From Echinococcus granulosus (Eukaryota; Platyhelminthes; Cestoda; Cyclophyllidea; Taeniidae), in assembly GCF_000524195.1 (NCBI RefSeq), contig NW_020170390.1:1583560-1647559 (forward strand): a stretch of 64,000 nt of DNA, given 5' to 3'. Numbering within the stretch: the stretch's first letter is position 1; each line of letters begins with the position of its first letter. Shown here piece by piece: positions 27,101 to 42,100 of this stretch. The translations under genes were made by a program, and so were the position numbers. A model generated the notes under the pieces. The model saw nothing but the letters and a program-made list of their open reading frames with translations, had not been told where the DNA came from and did not search any database.

Positions 27101-30100
27101 GTGTAGGTGAGAATGCCGAGACGCGGGCATGCTTGCAGGCCTTTTGTCCGGTGGACGGGGTGTGGGGCAGCTGGGGTCCCTGGAGTGCTTGCTCCTCCAC
27201 ATGCGGCGCCGGTCTTCGCCACCGCAGTCGCAAATGCGACTCTCCGCCTCCTGGCAATGGTGGCAAGGTGAGTCTCACCTCTATGGATATTGCATGACTC
27301 ACTTCAAGGTTACCAGACAAAGCGGAAGTTCCAGTATTAACAACTCTGCTTCATCTATGAAATTGTGTAGCGAGGTGGTAAGACGTATTTATCAACAATG
27401 GGAGTATTATAATTGTCACTGGAAGAGTGTATGAGACTAATCACATTCTCGGACCTTGGGATCGCAAACTACCAACTACTCTGAAACTTTTAATGTCTTT
27501 CATGACATTATTCAAGGAGCTATTGCGCCTCTAACCAACTAATCTTGCGTTCTACTTAACCTGAGATTGCATATTTAATTCGTAAGTGTTGTGCCAAATT
27601 TCAAAAATCGTAAGACTACATCCATTGTTTCATTCCTTCCAATAGTACATCACATTCTATGGAAAGAAAGCCTTAAAATATGGCTTACATAAGTCTTCAA
27701 ACTATTTTTGACTTAATTTAATAGAAAATAGCTTCTTTTAGGGGTCTAGAATCAAAATTTACATGGTCTAAATTGCAAGCAGAATAAAGCTGGTCGTGTT
27801 TTGTGAGGAGCCATCTTTAATCTGAATGAGGAGAAAGTTTGTAGAGTCCATATCACTGCTTTTTAAGTTTTTCATTCCCCGCAACTTGAGCAAAAAGTTC
27901 CATCTTAGAAGTCTAAACTCGGTGCTTTGAGTAACATAGGTGAAAAATCATTTCCCCCAGAAAGTACGCTGGCATCCGTGCGTTAAAATATGAGAGAGAT
28001 GGCACGAAGTTTGCAATTACTCTCTTAAAAAATGATATCCTATTTCTAACTTGGTAGCGTCTCATAGAAACCGCGATGAATAAGTAGAAAAATTCGTGAA
28101 AGTTCGTTTCACCTCAGCCTTTTCCCAACTAGGCATTGGTGATTGACAGTAGTAAAGGGGAATATAAGTTCTCAATACCTCGACTTGTCTTTTTAGTGAC
28201 CCTATCAAAACCATTTATGGTCGGAAGATTAGTTAAGGAGGCAAAATAGCCCCTAAAATTCATACCCAGAGGCGTATACATCCAAACCGTTTTTTCGGTT
28301 AGTTCATATTACCTAAACACCACGGTAATAAAGCCCTACAATAAAACTATCTTTTGTGTAATTGCAAAATTTTTCATCTATGCAGCATGTAATGCGAATG
28401 CTCGTTTTATTTTCTACATAAACAAAGTATTACGTGGAGCTGCTTAGCTTCGGACCAAAATACTGGGTTGGAATAAAATAAGAGTTGTTCCATTTATCAT
28501 ATAAAATCTTTGAAGTTGTGATAACTTTAGCTATAAAGCCTTCTTTCTCTCACCAGCGACTTATTGATAAAGGCTTGCTGTGTTTGTGGATACATTGTAA
28601 AAATATGGAATAGCGCATCTCTCACGTCAGTTGGCGATTTAACCGAAGACACTGGGAGAGAAATCAATCCCACAAAATAATCGCCACCAGATTCAGACCG
28701 ATGTATCACCACCACATCTGAGTGGTTTTTACGCAATTATAGCCATGCCCCGGTGAAGCGATGGAGGACGTCCTCTGTGAGGATCTACCCCTGTGTCCGG
28801 TCAAAGGAGGCTGGTCCTCGTGGGGTCCTTGGTCCAGTTGTTCACGAACCTGCGGTGCCGGTAGCACCCAACACCGCGAGCGAAAATGCGACATGCCCCC
28901 GCCAGCCAACGGTGGTCTTCTTTGCATCGGACCCGAGAGCCAGGTGAGCTCTAAACCCGAAAAGCAAATTTGCGATTAGAAAATCACATGGTTAAATTCT
29001 CATAGAATTTGCCTCTAATGCGAAGAACACGGAAGGAAGTGTTTCATCTGCGAAAGAAAAGAACAACGGGAAGCTTAGTTCATTCAGTGGGAGTTGCTAT
29101 CTCTAAAAAGTGGTAGTTTCAATAAGACTTTTAATGGTTAAATTACTGAAAACTGCAAACTCCAAAATTTGCGACGCTTATCTGACAAAATAATTTGAGT
29201 TGAAAGGTTCGTTGGTGGGAAAAAAATAACCAAAATTATGCTGAATACGGTGCTGACTGCATCAGGAAATCAGTAGAAGCAGCCTTTATCACAAATGATG
29301 TCAGAAAAAAACCTTATAAAGGGATTTTCCAAAAACAATTCATTTAGTGCATTGAAAACCAATATTTTCTACTTGAACTGATAATTGTCAATCTTTGAGA
29401 GTTAAACGAAGTCATTTTTTACTGTATTTGTGAATGTCCAACTTTCAGGTGCGAGCTTGCGAGAGAAAGCCCTGCCCTATCAACGGTAGTTGGGGTCAAT
29501 GGAGTGCCTGGTCTCACTGCTCCAAGAGCTGTGGTGGTGGAATTCGACGAAGAACGCGTCAGTGTAACAATCCCTCACCACGATTTGGCGGAGCACCCTG
29601 CCAACCTCAGGGAGGCGATAGCGAAACTACCGAATGCCAGGAAAACCCCTGTCCAGGTAGCTATCACCAGCCAATGCGTTTAGCACTTTACACGTAGCCT
29701 CGATAAATACAGACATACGAGAAGCCAGTTAAATACATTTAAAATATTCCTTACTTCTGTTTTCAGTCAAAAAGTCACTGAGAAGTTTTCATTGTTCTTC
29801 CTAAAAAAATTAATAGTTTTTAAGTCCAGGTTATTCGACCTTAGCTGTCAAACTTATTTTTCAGGGCGGTGGAAGAGCTTGAATAAGCTCTTTGAATACC
29901 TTATTTGGAAAACAAACTGTCCCCACAATCAGTTACTTTGCTTTCTTCCCCGAGTAAGCGTGTATGTGCTTTCTGACCGATTGCGCAAAAAGATGATTAA
30001 CAACCGCAGCAGGTTCCCCTCTGGGCTGCTGCTACACATCTAATCAGATCCGACACGCAAATCATTACCATTTATGCACCGTCGTATATTCGGGCGGCAC

Positions 30101-33100
30101 GCAATATGCCAAATATATGTGCACACGTGAATATACTACCTACTGTCGAGCTTAGACAATTTCGCTGTTTTACCAAATGGGTTTGATCGAGTGACCAACA
30201 ACGCGCCTTTACTCACCCACAAAATTCCGATCTTATTTCTTGAACGGGGACTTAGAGGGAGGATTTTTTTGCGTAATTATAAATTGAGGACTAGTATCAA
30301 ACCTCTTTAAACAGTTGGATCTGCATTTGGTCCATCCTAAAATATATTAGATATGTGCATTTCTTTTTGGGGAGAGTACTATAAAATTTGCAAATTCATA
30401 TCCCCCTCTAAATCTGCCATCTAATCGACTTTTTTTTCGCTACGTAAATGAATATATTTGTATTTCGTGGTTATCTCTTCTAAGCTGCTTATAACCACGA
30501 AATTTGAAGGTGAAACACCTTATAATATCAAATTATTTGGTATTTTTCTATTATTTTTATAAATGGTGAGGAATGTGCATTACTCGCCTTGAAGAGAGCA
30601 CGAACGAAGGCTTTTCTGGGAAATCTATTTGGTAGCTCTCTATGCAGTCGCATAAAACTATCAATCATAGCCCGACATCAGCAACTTAGCTTTTATTGGA
30701 AGCGCAATCTCATCATGCAAGCACAATGTATTCTGGAATCTTTCCCACATAATTTAGTTATTTTATTATAAACCGGCTAATAAGTCACTTTTCCGACCTG
30801 TTGTAACGACCTCTCTAATGTTGTGTAACTCCAATTATCACGAAGCAGAAATTTACACAAAATCTCCTTTATTATATGGCGTTAGTACCGATATAATTTT
30901 TTGAGTCCACAGCGTATCCGGAAACGCTATGCAATAGTTATCCAGTTTTTTTAACTAAAATAGTCAATGGAGAATGGTCCAACTGGTCCTCATGGTCGGC
31001 TTGTGTCGGGCGGTGCGGCGTAGGCATACAGTCACGCACTCGTACCTGCACGGAGCCAGCACCGTCCTACGGAGGACATCTGTGCCGCGGAAGCGCTAAG
31101 GATAGTCGAACCTGCTCCCTACCCTTTGTGGATGACAGTGAACCGTGTCCCATTGCGTCGGGCAGTGGCGGCGGCGTTGACGCCAACTGGTCCTCGTGGT
31201 CCGCCTGGTCCGAGTGCGTGCCTGACTGCTCCTCCACCGAGGGCGAGTCTGGCGAGGGTGGTCGACGCCACCGCACACGCAACTGCATGACTCTGCGAGA
31301 CGGGAAATATGTCGCCGCGCAGTCCATTCGTGAGTGCGAAGGACATGCTGAGGAGGTAGAAAAATGCTACCCGCCGGCGAGCGGCTCATTAGATTGTTTT
31401 GGTAAGTAAAATCGGCCTATTTAATTAGCAGTTTTCCCACGTAAAATGCTGCATCTATGGGTCCGGTGAAACGCATTCACACGGATCAAACGGTCGCACC
31501 TACATAAATGCGTGTTGGCTGTGAATGTTTCTTGCGGCAGGCTCTAAAATGATTAGGGAGAGTCTTGCGATCACGCCTTTCCATGTGTGGGCTGGGAGAT
31601 GCACAAGAACTGCTGTGAGATTGATGATTAGCTTAGGAAACGACGAAACACCATTTACTTGAAGGAAACATTACGTAGCCTATTTCGTCAAATAAATCGA
31701 AAATATAATCTTAAAATACTAGGTAAAAGTGAGTGTTTTTAACAAAATGACATTGTTGAATATGAACTTAGGTGGTGATGAATAGGAAAGACACTTGAAC
31801 CTTGGTTTCCACTCGGTACGATACATATTTTAAAGATTTTCCCAAAGCATGTGCGAGCTTGTTCAATAAAAAAGTAAAATTCACGCAGCCGACAAAAATG
31901 CCTTTCTGAAGTTTTGCAATTTGATGGAAATGACTAGGTAAAGAGATGGGAAGTATTTGCTTTTCCTACCCCTCAACCGGAACGTTTGCCGAAAGGAAGG
32001 ATGTCGCCCATACTGTGCAAGCTATAAATTATGCATAGAAGCACACCTTGAGGCAACTGCACTGTAACATACAGTAGAAATAAATGGAGCTTCCCCCACA
32101 CATTACTCAAATGAATTTTCCCGTGCGAAGTCATTAAAACAACTCTTATGAGAAAGTCACTTCACTAGCTACAACGATAACCAAAATTTCGATTTCTAGA
32201 CCAAAATCGGCCCTTGTTTGGCAATCTAATCGGTGAACTTCGTGGACGTCTGGGTGGAAAATCTCTGGCCGGCATCAAGATAGTTGGAAATTGGTCTGCA
32301 ATGTCGCCTAAGGTCACCAGTTTCCGAATTGATTTCCAAAACGTACCTCCTGAGCACTCGCTTTGCCTACAGGTCCTTTCGGAGATGGCTTCCCCAGTCT
32401 TTTGGTATGCTGCTAGAGAGGTGGGTAGCACGTAACTCCTCAAGCTAATTTCAATCCACCTTGTATGTCAAGCCATCAATGAAGCGAATTTGTGTGGCAT
32501 TGTTGTTGTTCCATTGTCCGCTTTGAGTCGCCGGTTAGAACGCTTGCTTAAAATTTCTATCAGTCTGGCTTTTTATCAGAAGGGGAATCAGTTTAAAACA
32601 CTCTAAAAATAAGAGATTAATGGTTACATGAAGCCCCCTAGTCGTATAAACAAGCCTGACTGCAACGGTACTGTTTATCGGTCAGTCGGTTTGCGATGAT
32701 GTAGTACGACGGTAGTATGCTTCTATTGATAGCAACTAAAGCTTCAGGCTTTTTTATTTTTCCCGCCAAGCATGTTGCCCAAATTTGTGTGAAAGAATGC
32801 AAGTCGTTGTGGATAATCTCTAATTATGTAAACATAACTTGTATTCGTATCAACAGAACTTCAACTAAAACAAATTGCAATAAGGTCCTAGTCGATGAAG
32901 ATGTGATTGAACTTTTGCGCTTGAATTAGAGTTAAAGGGCAGGGTTATATTTCATTTGTGTTACTTTCACTGACACTTGCACTGCACTTTAAATGCCGGA
33001 ATGAACATTATGTTTATACAGCTGATTTGTCAACATTTCCCACTTTTATTCCTCATGGTCCAGTCACAATGCCATTTTGCGTGGGCAGATTATTATTTAC

Positions 33101-36100
33101 AGAAGGAAATACCCTAACGTGTATAGATTGAGCGCGCATCCAATGGCGAATACGTGACGGGCAGAAGTGGGGAGTTCACATGGAATAGCCTGGGACAGTT
33201 TGCGGACGGCTCAAATGTCCGATTGGACTTGGTGCTGCGTCGTGTCAATGACGAAGACTACAGCAGTGAACAGAAGTTCGTGGTGCTGCGAATGGAGACC
33301 ACCATCATCGGTGACTGTCCCATTGCACTTCGACCAGACGCTGTGGAGGACAAAGACGTGCCTGCTTGGAGCGCTGGCGCTAAAGTTGAACTAAGTGACT
33401 TTAAGGAGCAGATAGTTCAGTTAGATCCCTCTAAAGGTGAGAGTTCTTCAACATTTCCCTATTTTCTGAAAGGAGGGGTGGCCATTACTCAATCTTATCC
33501 ATTATTTTCTCGGGAGAAGATACAAAAATTTGTATTCTGGATCATACAAGCGCTATCCATGACTTGTTTAGTCTATAAACGAAGCTATTTAATAGAACAA
33601 ACCTAGAATTTTCGGAGTGGTTAGTCTTCATATCACAAATTTGCATAGAATATGCGCAAAGATAAGGAGTCATTACTGGCCGACGGTAGTTGCTATTCAA
33701 AAAGTTTGAAGAAATTTCAAAAATTTGTCATGATTTCTGCATTTTTAGGGTCTCTCCTGGAGCGTACACATGTTTTTTGCAGCAGTTTTTAGCCAAATTA
33801 ATTAAAATCACACCAGACGAAGAGTACAAAGATGAAATCAATCCACCTGTTGCATCAAACGAAAAGCAGTCACCATTGTAGTTGGCAGCCATCAGTAAAG
33901 CTAATTTTACCACATCTTAATCTTCTCTTGCCGCTGAACAGTATAAATTCATTTATAGTTTAGTTTCGAGTAAATTTCTGGACCAGTTGGCACAAAAGTT
34001 GGCGTGGTTGCAATTAATCAAACAAGTCCACATCGCCAAAAGTGTAGTTCATGACATCGAATTGAACACTTTTTCACGGTTAAACCTCAACAGCTGCCTC
34101 TTCAAAAACACTCCAATTGTATTAATTATAAGAGATGTAGATTAAAGTTTTCGCAATTTTTAGTTACTAACTTGCATAGTTAAGTACGACACAACTTGGA
34201 TCATTTGTAGATCGTTTTCTAGTTCTGCATGAACGATCTCGCAAATCAAAGTTTTGCTCTCACAAAATGTGGGAAACCTGATTTTTTGTCTACCTTGCTG
34301 AAATCGTATTAAATTGTTTTAGTGGTTTAAAGCATCCCACCTAGCTCGAGGACTTCTTCACATCACCCAATTGTTGCACATGCCTTGTTTAACGAATTTT
34401 TACGAACAAGGCGCAACAAGGCAAATAAAAATTTAATCTTTGAATAGAAAATATGTTCCTCTAAATCGACAAATAACAATGACATTAATGATTGCGATAG
34501 CAGAAGATGCCATTTTTTCATTGTTAGAAGACAGCTGTAGAAAAGAAATTTTCCTACTCAAAAGTTTTTTTGTCATCGAAAAATGCCGTATCAACAGCAT
34601 ATTGAAATAAGACAGCAATGGGATTATTCTTAATACTTAGTTTGATGCACTGACTTTCTTGGCGTTCATATCTAACATATTCATAGTGATGTCAGAAGTC
34701 CTTAAAAAAAATCACAGAGGATGTTGGACGAAACAGCCTTAGCCATGTTGGCAATCACCTTTAAATTGCATAACAGCCATTTTAGGGATCAGAAAAGGTT
34801 TATCTATCAAACAGGCATTAGAGATATTTTAGTCTTGCACTTATATGTTGGGGCCATCTCCTTTGCACCCATTGTTGTCTGCGCGAACAGCAAAGCACCG
34901 ACAGATTGGCACTTTTCCTTCAGGCAAGCTTCATGCCTCCTCCTCGCGCACGTACGGCGTGGTAGACTGGACTAGTGGTCGTCGTCTCATCGAGCCCTAC
35001 GGCTGGAACTCCGAGGTGACTACCTCGTCTGGACGTAGACAGCGCTTCCTCTCGCAAAACCTCATCGTAGACCGACTGTTCGTCGTTAGTGATCCTGCCA
35101 GGGGAGTCATCTCTCTCTCTGCCGATACTGCGATCTCAAAAGTCAGCGGTGCTGTCTGCCCTGAAGGGTTCGAGATTGTCGAGGCGCGTATGGATGGAAA
35201 ACGACAGCTTCTTGGTGCCGCTAACTTGGACTACTGTCGAGGTGCGCCACATCCTGTTAATGCGCAGAGGCGCCGATGCAGCGGCTAGAGTCCAGATGAC
35301 TTTATACTTGCCTCCTGATGTCTCTAGATGTCAACGAGTGCTCGAGTCCAAACCTGAATACCTGTGATCATATATGCGAGAACACGTCACCGGGTTATAG
35401 TTGTAAGTGCCATGAGGGCTACCGTCTATCACCAGACGGCCGATCCTGCCTGGATATAGACGAGTGCATGGAGGGTGAAAATGCTGGCATTCTTGTGTGC
35501 CCCACGGGACAGCGTTGTGTCAACAAGCCGGGTACCTTCAATTGCGTCCAGGGGTGCGGTGAGGGTCTACAGCTTTCGGCGTCTGGAGACCTATGCGAAG
35601 GTGAGTGATGGGGTGACCTTGACTCTTACTCTTAGTTATTGAGGTAGTCGTGATTTTGTACTTACTGAGTGTAATGAAATGGAAGTGGGTTAGTTTTAAG
35701 CTGGTAAATCTTTACGATCAGCTAGGCTTGAAACAGCTCTTACATTTTTACAAATTTACATGAGGTAATGCAAAAAATTGGCACTTGAAATGAAAGCTGA
35801 TAAAGCAGAGAAAAGTGGTGTTTGATTAGATTCGACCTTTGAAATGGAAAATCTAAAATTATGAATTTAAAGTGGGTTTGCCTGTTGTGCAGTAGCCACG
35901 TTTTTCACGCACCATTTTTCGCTGATGAAATTTGCGACAGACTAAGGATATTTTGCAAAAAGAACATTCTTCTCGGGTCTATTACACCAGAGGTTTTTCC
36001 TAGTGAACTTTTTTAGTATACGTGCGGGAAAGAGGAAGGGAAGAAAGATGCAATTTCTGGCATAGCTACCGTCATTCTCTTTCGTGCCATTGCGTGTCGC

Positions 36101-39100
36101 TTACTTCTACTTTCAATAAAAATTCTATGCCATGTCAGCCCACTTTCCGAAAAGTTTTTATAGTTACAAAACTATGAAGGAAACCGTCATTTGTTAGGAC
36201 GCAGAAGTAAAAGCAACTTTGTACTTTTTACATATCCGGGCCTTGAGGACTACGAGGAGTTTGATTTGAAGCAAATTCATTTAAACCCCACATCCAGTAA
36301 TTTAATTCATGCTTAGGAACGAGTTAATCGCATTAGCTGGCGGTGTTAATGGTGGAATTCGGCTACGTAGAATGGAGCTATTTGTGACAGAGTAGAGTAC
36401 CACTATCACTTTCTTTTAGTGGGTAAATTGTGGAAAGTTATTTAATATCAAATATAAAAGTCGGAAAATATTATGATTTTCTAAAAGAGTACAAATAATA
36501 CCCAAAATCTTCCATATTTTACAGACGCAACTGCCGGTAGTAAGTTCATTGCGCATAACAGTCCGTTCCATAGTAGACTTCGCACTTTGCTATGCATTCG
36601 AACAATTTTCGAGTAGTCTGTACTGTGGACTATCGCACACTTCAAGCGGGGTACTTGCATGTCCCGTTTTACTAACCTTTTTTACATTCAATAAGTGCTA
36701 GGTAGATCCTATAGTATGTGCGTGGATTGTTAATTGTTGTGTTTTGCATCGTAGACATTGATGAGTGTCGATCGGGAAAGGATGTGTGCAGCGGTCACAA
36801 ATGCGTCAACACCTACGGTGGATACGTGTGCTCCTGCAGATCCGGTTACGAGCTTATCAACAATCATTGCCAGGGTGAGACTCTATCGTTATATTTAAAG
36901 CATTAAGGAAGTGTGATCAAACATGGCTTCAATTTTACCCTCTTGGTAAAGAAGGTTGACCAACCCCTTAGGACCTTATATTTCTGAGGTCAGTCGGGAA
37001 TTAGTTATGCTTAGCTTTTCCTGTGCAAAATTAACATTTTAGAGATATTCGGATTAAAGGTTAGATGGTTTACTGCTGCCCTACGGTCATGTATCAGGGA
37101 TAGGTAAGATATTATATTTACAGGAGATAATTTTAAATCTGCTTACCGAAAACCTGCGCTTTTGAAAAGGAGTGTACTTATAATTAATCGGAATTTATAT
37201 AATTAAAGCCTACTTTAACTAATAGAGAATCGTAATGGACCATTCCTCAATCCTAGCACTTAACTAGGCGAACCGTTCATTTGGATTTAATAAAAATGCC
37301 CTAAACATCCTCCTGCAGATATTGACGAATGTAAGAATGGAAAGGCGCGCTGCCGAAGCAATGAGGCCTGTGTGAATTTGCCAGGCTGGTACGAGTGCCG
37401 TCAGGTCTGTCCCCGAGGCTACCGTTTTGCCGGCGAGATGGCTGACGGGGTGCCAAATTGCATCGACATTAACGAATGCAGCACCAATGAAAATCTCTGT
37501 CCCGCGGAGGCTGTCTGCATCAATGAGCCCGGCTCGTTCCGTTGCCAGTGTCCAGACGGCCAACCGCCTATTAAACACTCCTGCCTTGGTGCGTTTGGTT
37601 CTGCCGCGACTAGTCAAAACTACTCCGTGAAGCAGTTATACGCATTAAACACCTTTTTTTCAAGCCTTTTTCTAGAAGGTGTTTTTTAAAGGAACAGTAA
37701 TAACTCACAGTTGGTGGTATAGCTTATTCAGGTCATAGTATTCATAACGCAAGAACAGGAGTTGTTTTTTGATCCAGCAATCGAGGCGAGATCGTAAATG
37801 GATAGTAATGTGAGACCTAATGCAAATCCACAATGCATTTGAACGTAGCAGAGGAGTAAGCATGAATTATTTTAGTATAAGGTGACATATAGACATTAAT
37901 GTCTTAGACATGTCAATATGTCATAATATATCAATGCTTTAAGACCGTTAAGCCTCTTCCAGTGAACTATTTCAATACATATTCCTTTTTACACAAACAC
38001 AGAGTGGATGTTAGGGCTGAACCATGGCGGGTCGCAGGAGCACTGTAATGCTCATGTTGCCATAGCTTTAGCAGAAGCAATGGATGATATCGCAGTCATT
38101 TGGCAGTATCCGAAGCCATAGCTATTAAAAAATGTCACCGTAAGAAGCATGTTTGTCTTATTTTTCTGCGTGGATTGGTGAGGCTTCAATTTATTGTCAC
38201 TTTCACTAGGTGGTAGGAGTTGTTCTGCATTTCCTATCTTGCAGGTCACTAGAACATAAACCAACAGAAACGGATGTCGCTCGCGGCATGCCGTTATGGT
38301 TTCGGCTGATTTTTTTTTTCATTATTTTGGAAATGTACTGCTGTTTCACTTGGCAGAGAAAATTCATTCTGTTCTAGTGCACTTGATTTTTCAACCGTGA
38401 CCAGAACTATTTCCTCTCTCTAGGCCTGTCAAGTAGAGCTTGTGAGCCAGGATTCACCTGGGATTCTGAGTCGGCCAGATGCGCTGGTAAGATGTTTTAT
38501 GGTCAAACCATTATCCCAATAAAGCGTTGTATTAGATAAGAAAATGAACTCCATGGTTATCAAATGTTATATAAACTATGCGTTTATTAAGGGACTAACT
38601 GTGACCGTTTTGATATTCGCCATTTTCGTCCCCTATGCCGTAAACTTACCCTTCATATTATACTGCCTGCATTGTGGGTGATCATTGTCCTCCTAATAGA
38701 GGCGGAAAAAAGAGCTTGCGGATAAAGGGGAGCTTCATTTTTTAGACATTGATGAATGCAACCCCGCATACGGACCTGGCCCATGCCAATACGAATGCCA
38801 TAACACTTACGGCGGATATCGCTGTTCCTGTCCTCTCGGCTACGAACTTAATCCTTTGACCAACCTTTGCAAAGGTAATTATTGTTATAATCGACAAAAT
38901 CCAAGACAAAATCGAACGTCACTTTATCATTTGTTCCAGGCCGAAAGAGGTAGTGACCGTGATTTATAACCTCTTGGTCTGTTCCAAATTGCATTATGAT
39001 AAACTGAATCAAGAAAATTAACTACTTCAGAGGTTAGCTAGTTCTAATAAGTACATTTATAAAATAACACCAAGGAAAAATCGCCAACCAGTTAAGCTGC

Positions 39101-42100
39101 TGACCATGCCAGATGGTGGTGATAATTCATCTTGTCTGAAGAATTCAGATGACTAAATGGGAATCCCCTTGGCTTTTAATTTTATTCTTTCACCCAGGCC
39201 GCTTTTGTCAAGCCATCTTCCTTAAGCTTATCATAATATTCCACTTAATTATTGGGCAATAATAATAACTAATTATGCCCTCAACTTCGACTATTGTATT
39301 TATTGCTGAGATATGTAAGCCTCAAACCACACTCACCTCGTGAGGCACGTCAACAAGCAGTTCCGTACTAGTGGGGCCGGCTCGCAAGCCCAAGCCATGA
39401 CGGTCCCTTTGTAGACAAAAAGTCTTAGCAAAGTACCAATGCCGGAATTTACTTTGTCAGCTGTAAGGGCTAATCTGAGGCCTAATTTTGCAATTCCTTT
39501 AGATACAAATGAGTGCAAGACTTCAGCAAATACCTGCAAGAAGGGCGAACTGTGCATTAATACTCCAGGAAGTCATATATGCATAAAGCCAGATTGCCCT
39601 GAGAGTTACCAGTGGGATGATAAAACCCAGTAAGTTCTTCTTGTGTGATTCGTTAATCCCAATATCTGCATAACGACGAGCATTGAGTCGCTTGTGCTTT
39701 TTATTAGTTTAGTTCTACTATCTTGATGTTATCACCACTAGAGCTTTCGTTCTAGTAACAATATTAAATATTGAGACTGTAACGATATCAAGTGACATGC
39801 GACCGAACTATCTGGCTAATTCCCATGTCGCACATTCTATCGCATTGTGGTTGTACTCTGCACCCAGTAATTGGTATCAGTCGTACACATCGGACATGAC
39901 CTTTTGGACCGATTCTGACCAAATCAAGCATCTTTTTTATAGGTGTATCCTACACCATCCCTTTGCGCCATTCTTATTCTAAGCTGTTGTATCGGTGTAC
40001 AATGCTAGACTGCTAGAGAAAACCACAAAATCTGGGGCATAAAACTGATATTGCCTTAAATGCAAATCTTTATGGGCATTAAATTAATTATAAATACTTT
40101 GCAGTGCCTTACAGAACAACCTTATTAGATAATGGATGACAATTAATAAAAACTATTCTATAATATTGCCTCCTGTTGAAAAACTCGTACAGTTTTTTAG
40201 AAAAATCTTGGGGAAAGCAATAATGCCGCCATTGCATTAATCATTACTTCCTCCCCAGGTGCTTGGTTGTAAAGGCTAAGAACGCTGTAAACTTGTCAAT
40301 GCTCAGTTATCCTTTCCATAGTAGGTAAGCAAACTAACTTGGGTGCTTCGTGAGCACTTACCCGGATAAACATATACAATATCCACGTGTCTACATCCGT
40401 ATAAAACTTAGCATCTTGGAGAGAAGGTGATCGTACATAAAGCAAGGTAGTTTCTTCCTTGTTGATTAATCTGTAGAGATTGTTCGTTTGATTTTGCGGA
40501 TCTAAAATTACCTTTTCGGTCTCTATTTCATAATGACTGCCCAAAGATCCGTGAATAGGTAAGCAGAACACAACATGTAAGGTTATTCATTACAATTCAC
40601 ATTTACTAAAACAGCTCATTTATTACTTAATTTTAATATACCGACTTCCTTTTGGTTTTATGGCATCCCTCAAAATGCCCCACAACGGATTTATAAAACA
40701 ACTTGCGTGGCCATAGGAAATTTACTTTTTACTAAAGTGATCAAAAAGAGATTTCAAACGGTTTTAATAAACTTCAGGTGGGGAAGGTATTTTTGCTTCT
40801 GGCATTAAACTATCTCTAACATCCAGCACTTTTGTCCACAGTGAATAAACGGTTAGTTTTACGTGGGCGAAAGTGTTGCTTCAACAATTTAAGCGATTCA
40901 GTATTGCCAATGTCCATTTCCCCGGCTTCATCAAGCCGACTTTTGAAAATTTGACAACCATCACCTCAAAAAACCTATATCACTTCCTATTCAATCGTTT
41001 TCTTGAAGACGGCTCCCTATTCTGACTCTTTAGGGGAGAAAAAACCCACTCCTTGGAGTTTTGTGTCAATAAATAGAGAAAGTGAATTTATAGGGGAAAT
41101 AACATGGATTAGGTTGCAATAAAATGAGATAAATGGGGCTATATTTCTCATATTTTTCTCAGCACCGGATCATATGTCCCATTTTATAGCCTATATTACC
41201 AACCTACGGGGCAGAGGTGATTTGTTACTTACTCTGCAGCCGTTTGCTGAGCGATACCTTACCCATGAAAATTTATTTTACTTTCCAGATCCTGCAGAGT
41301 TCTGTGCACGGAGAGCGATTTGCCCTGCCCGAAGGGGGCTAGATACGCCGACTCAGTGCAGTACATTTCTGTGAGCATCCCTAGGACGAATGGCACCATC
41401 GGTCGAAACATTATGCTTCGTGTGGTCGATTGGAATCAGGTAAATGTCACTCACATTTCTACCACCCGAATAAAGTGTGATTCCCAACGTGCAGTTTGAA
41501 TTATTGAACAGCAAAAAAACTTGTTCCTTTTCAATTTTCACAGTTTAATGTTCAGAACTTGAAAGTGCGGCTACTGCTAATCAGTGATTGAGTTATAAGG
41601 CATTTCGGATTTTCTAAACCCCGGATTCCTTGAAAGCTCTCTTATTTACCATCATAGCGAATTATTTATGAGAACGATTGAGAAGACATAAAGCATTAAA
41701 ACCAGGTGCATAAATGGGACTGAATAAGACTAATAGACTGCACTTTTATGCATAGTAATGCCGCACAGTTTATTGACAGTGGCACAGTCACACTGTTTAT
41801 TTCTCATGCGTACTAAGTAATTTTGTTGAAAAAGCTGTTTTTCACACTTTGGTAGTGACTGAAGAAATGTTAAATACTTTCGACAGAAGTTATTCTGCTC
41901 ATTTGTTCTCAAGTAGGATTTCTTCTTGCTTAAGATTCACTAATTAGTCACCTATCATTCTCCTAGGTATTATTGAATGTTTTTCTGTATTTTCATTTCT
42001 CAAAAGGTGCAGCAAGGCAACTGCCATTACCAATTGCTGGATAAGGCCAGCGGTACACCTGTGAGTCACAGATCAAAGAATGGCGTCGTCTACCTTATAC

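Noticed and set aside
31067..31389. Three minus-strand ORFs of 75-97 codons
   Set aside because: Arg/Pro-rich shadows of the GC-rich TSP1 5-6 exon.
41370..41376. gtgagc inside the fibulin-C exon as a splice donor
   Set aside because: Using it would remove conserved residues and break the phase-0 join to 42007; reading through to 41439 fits both.
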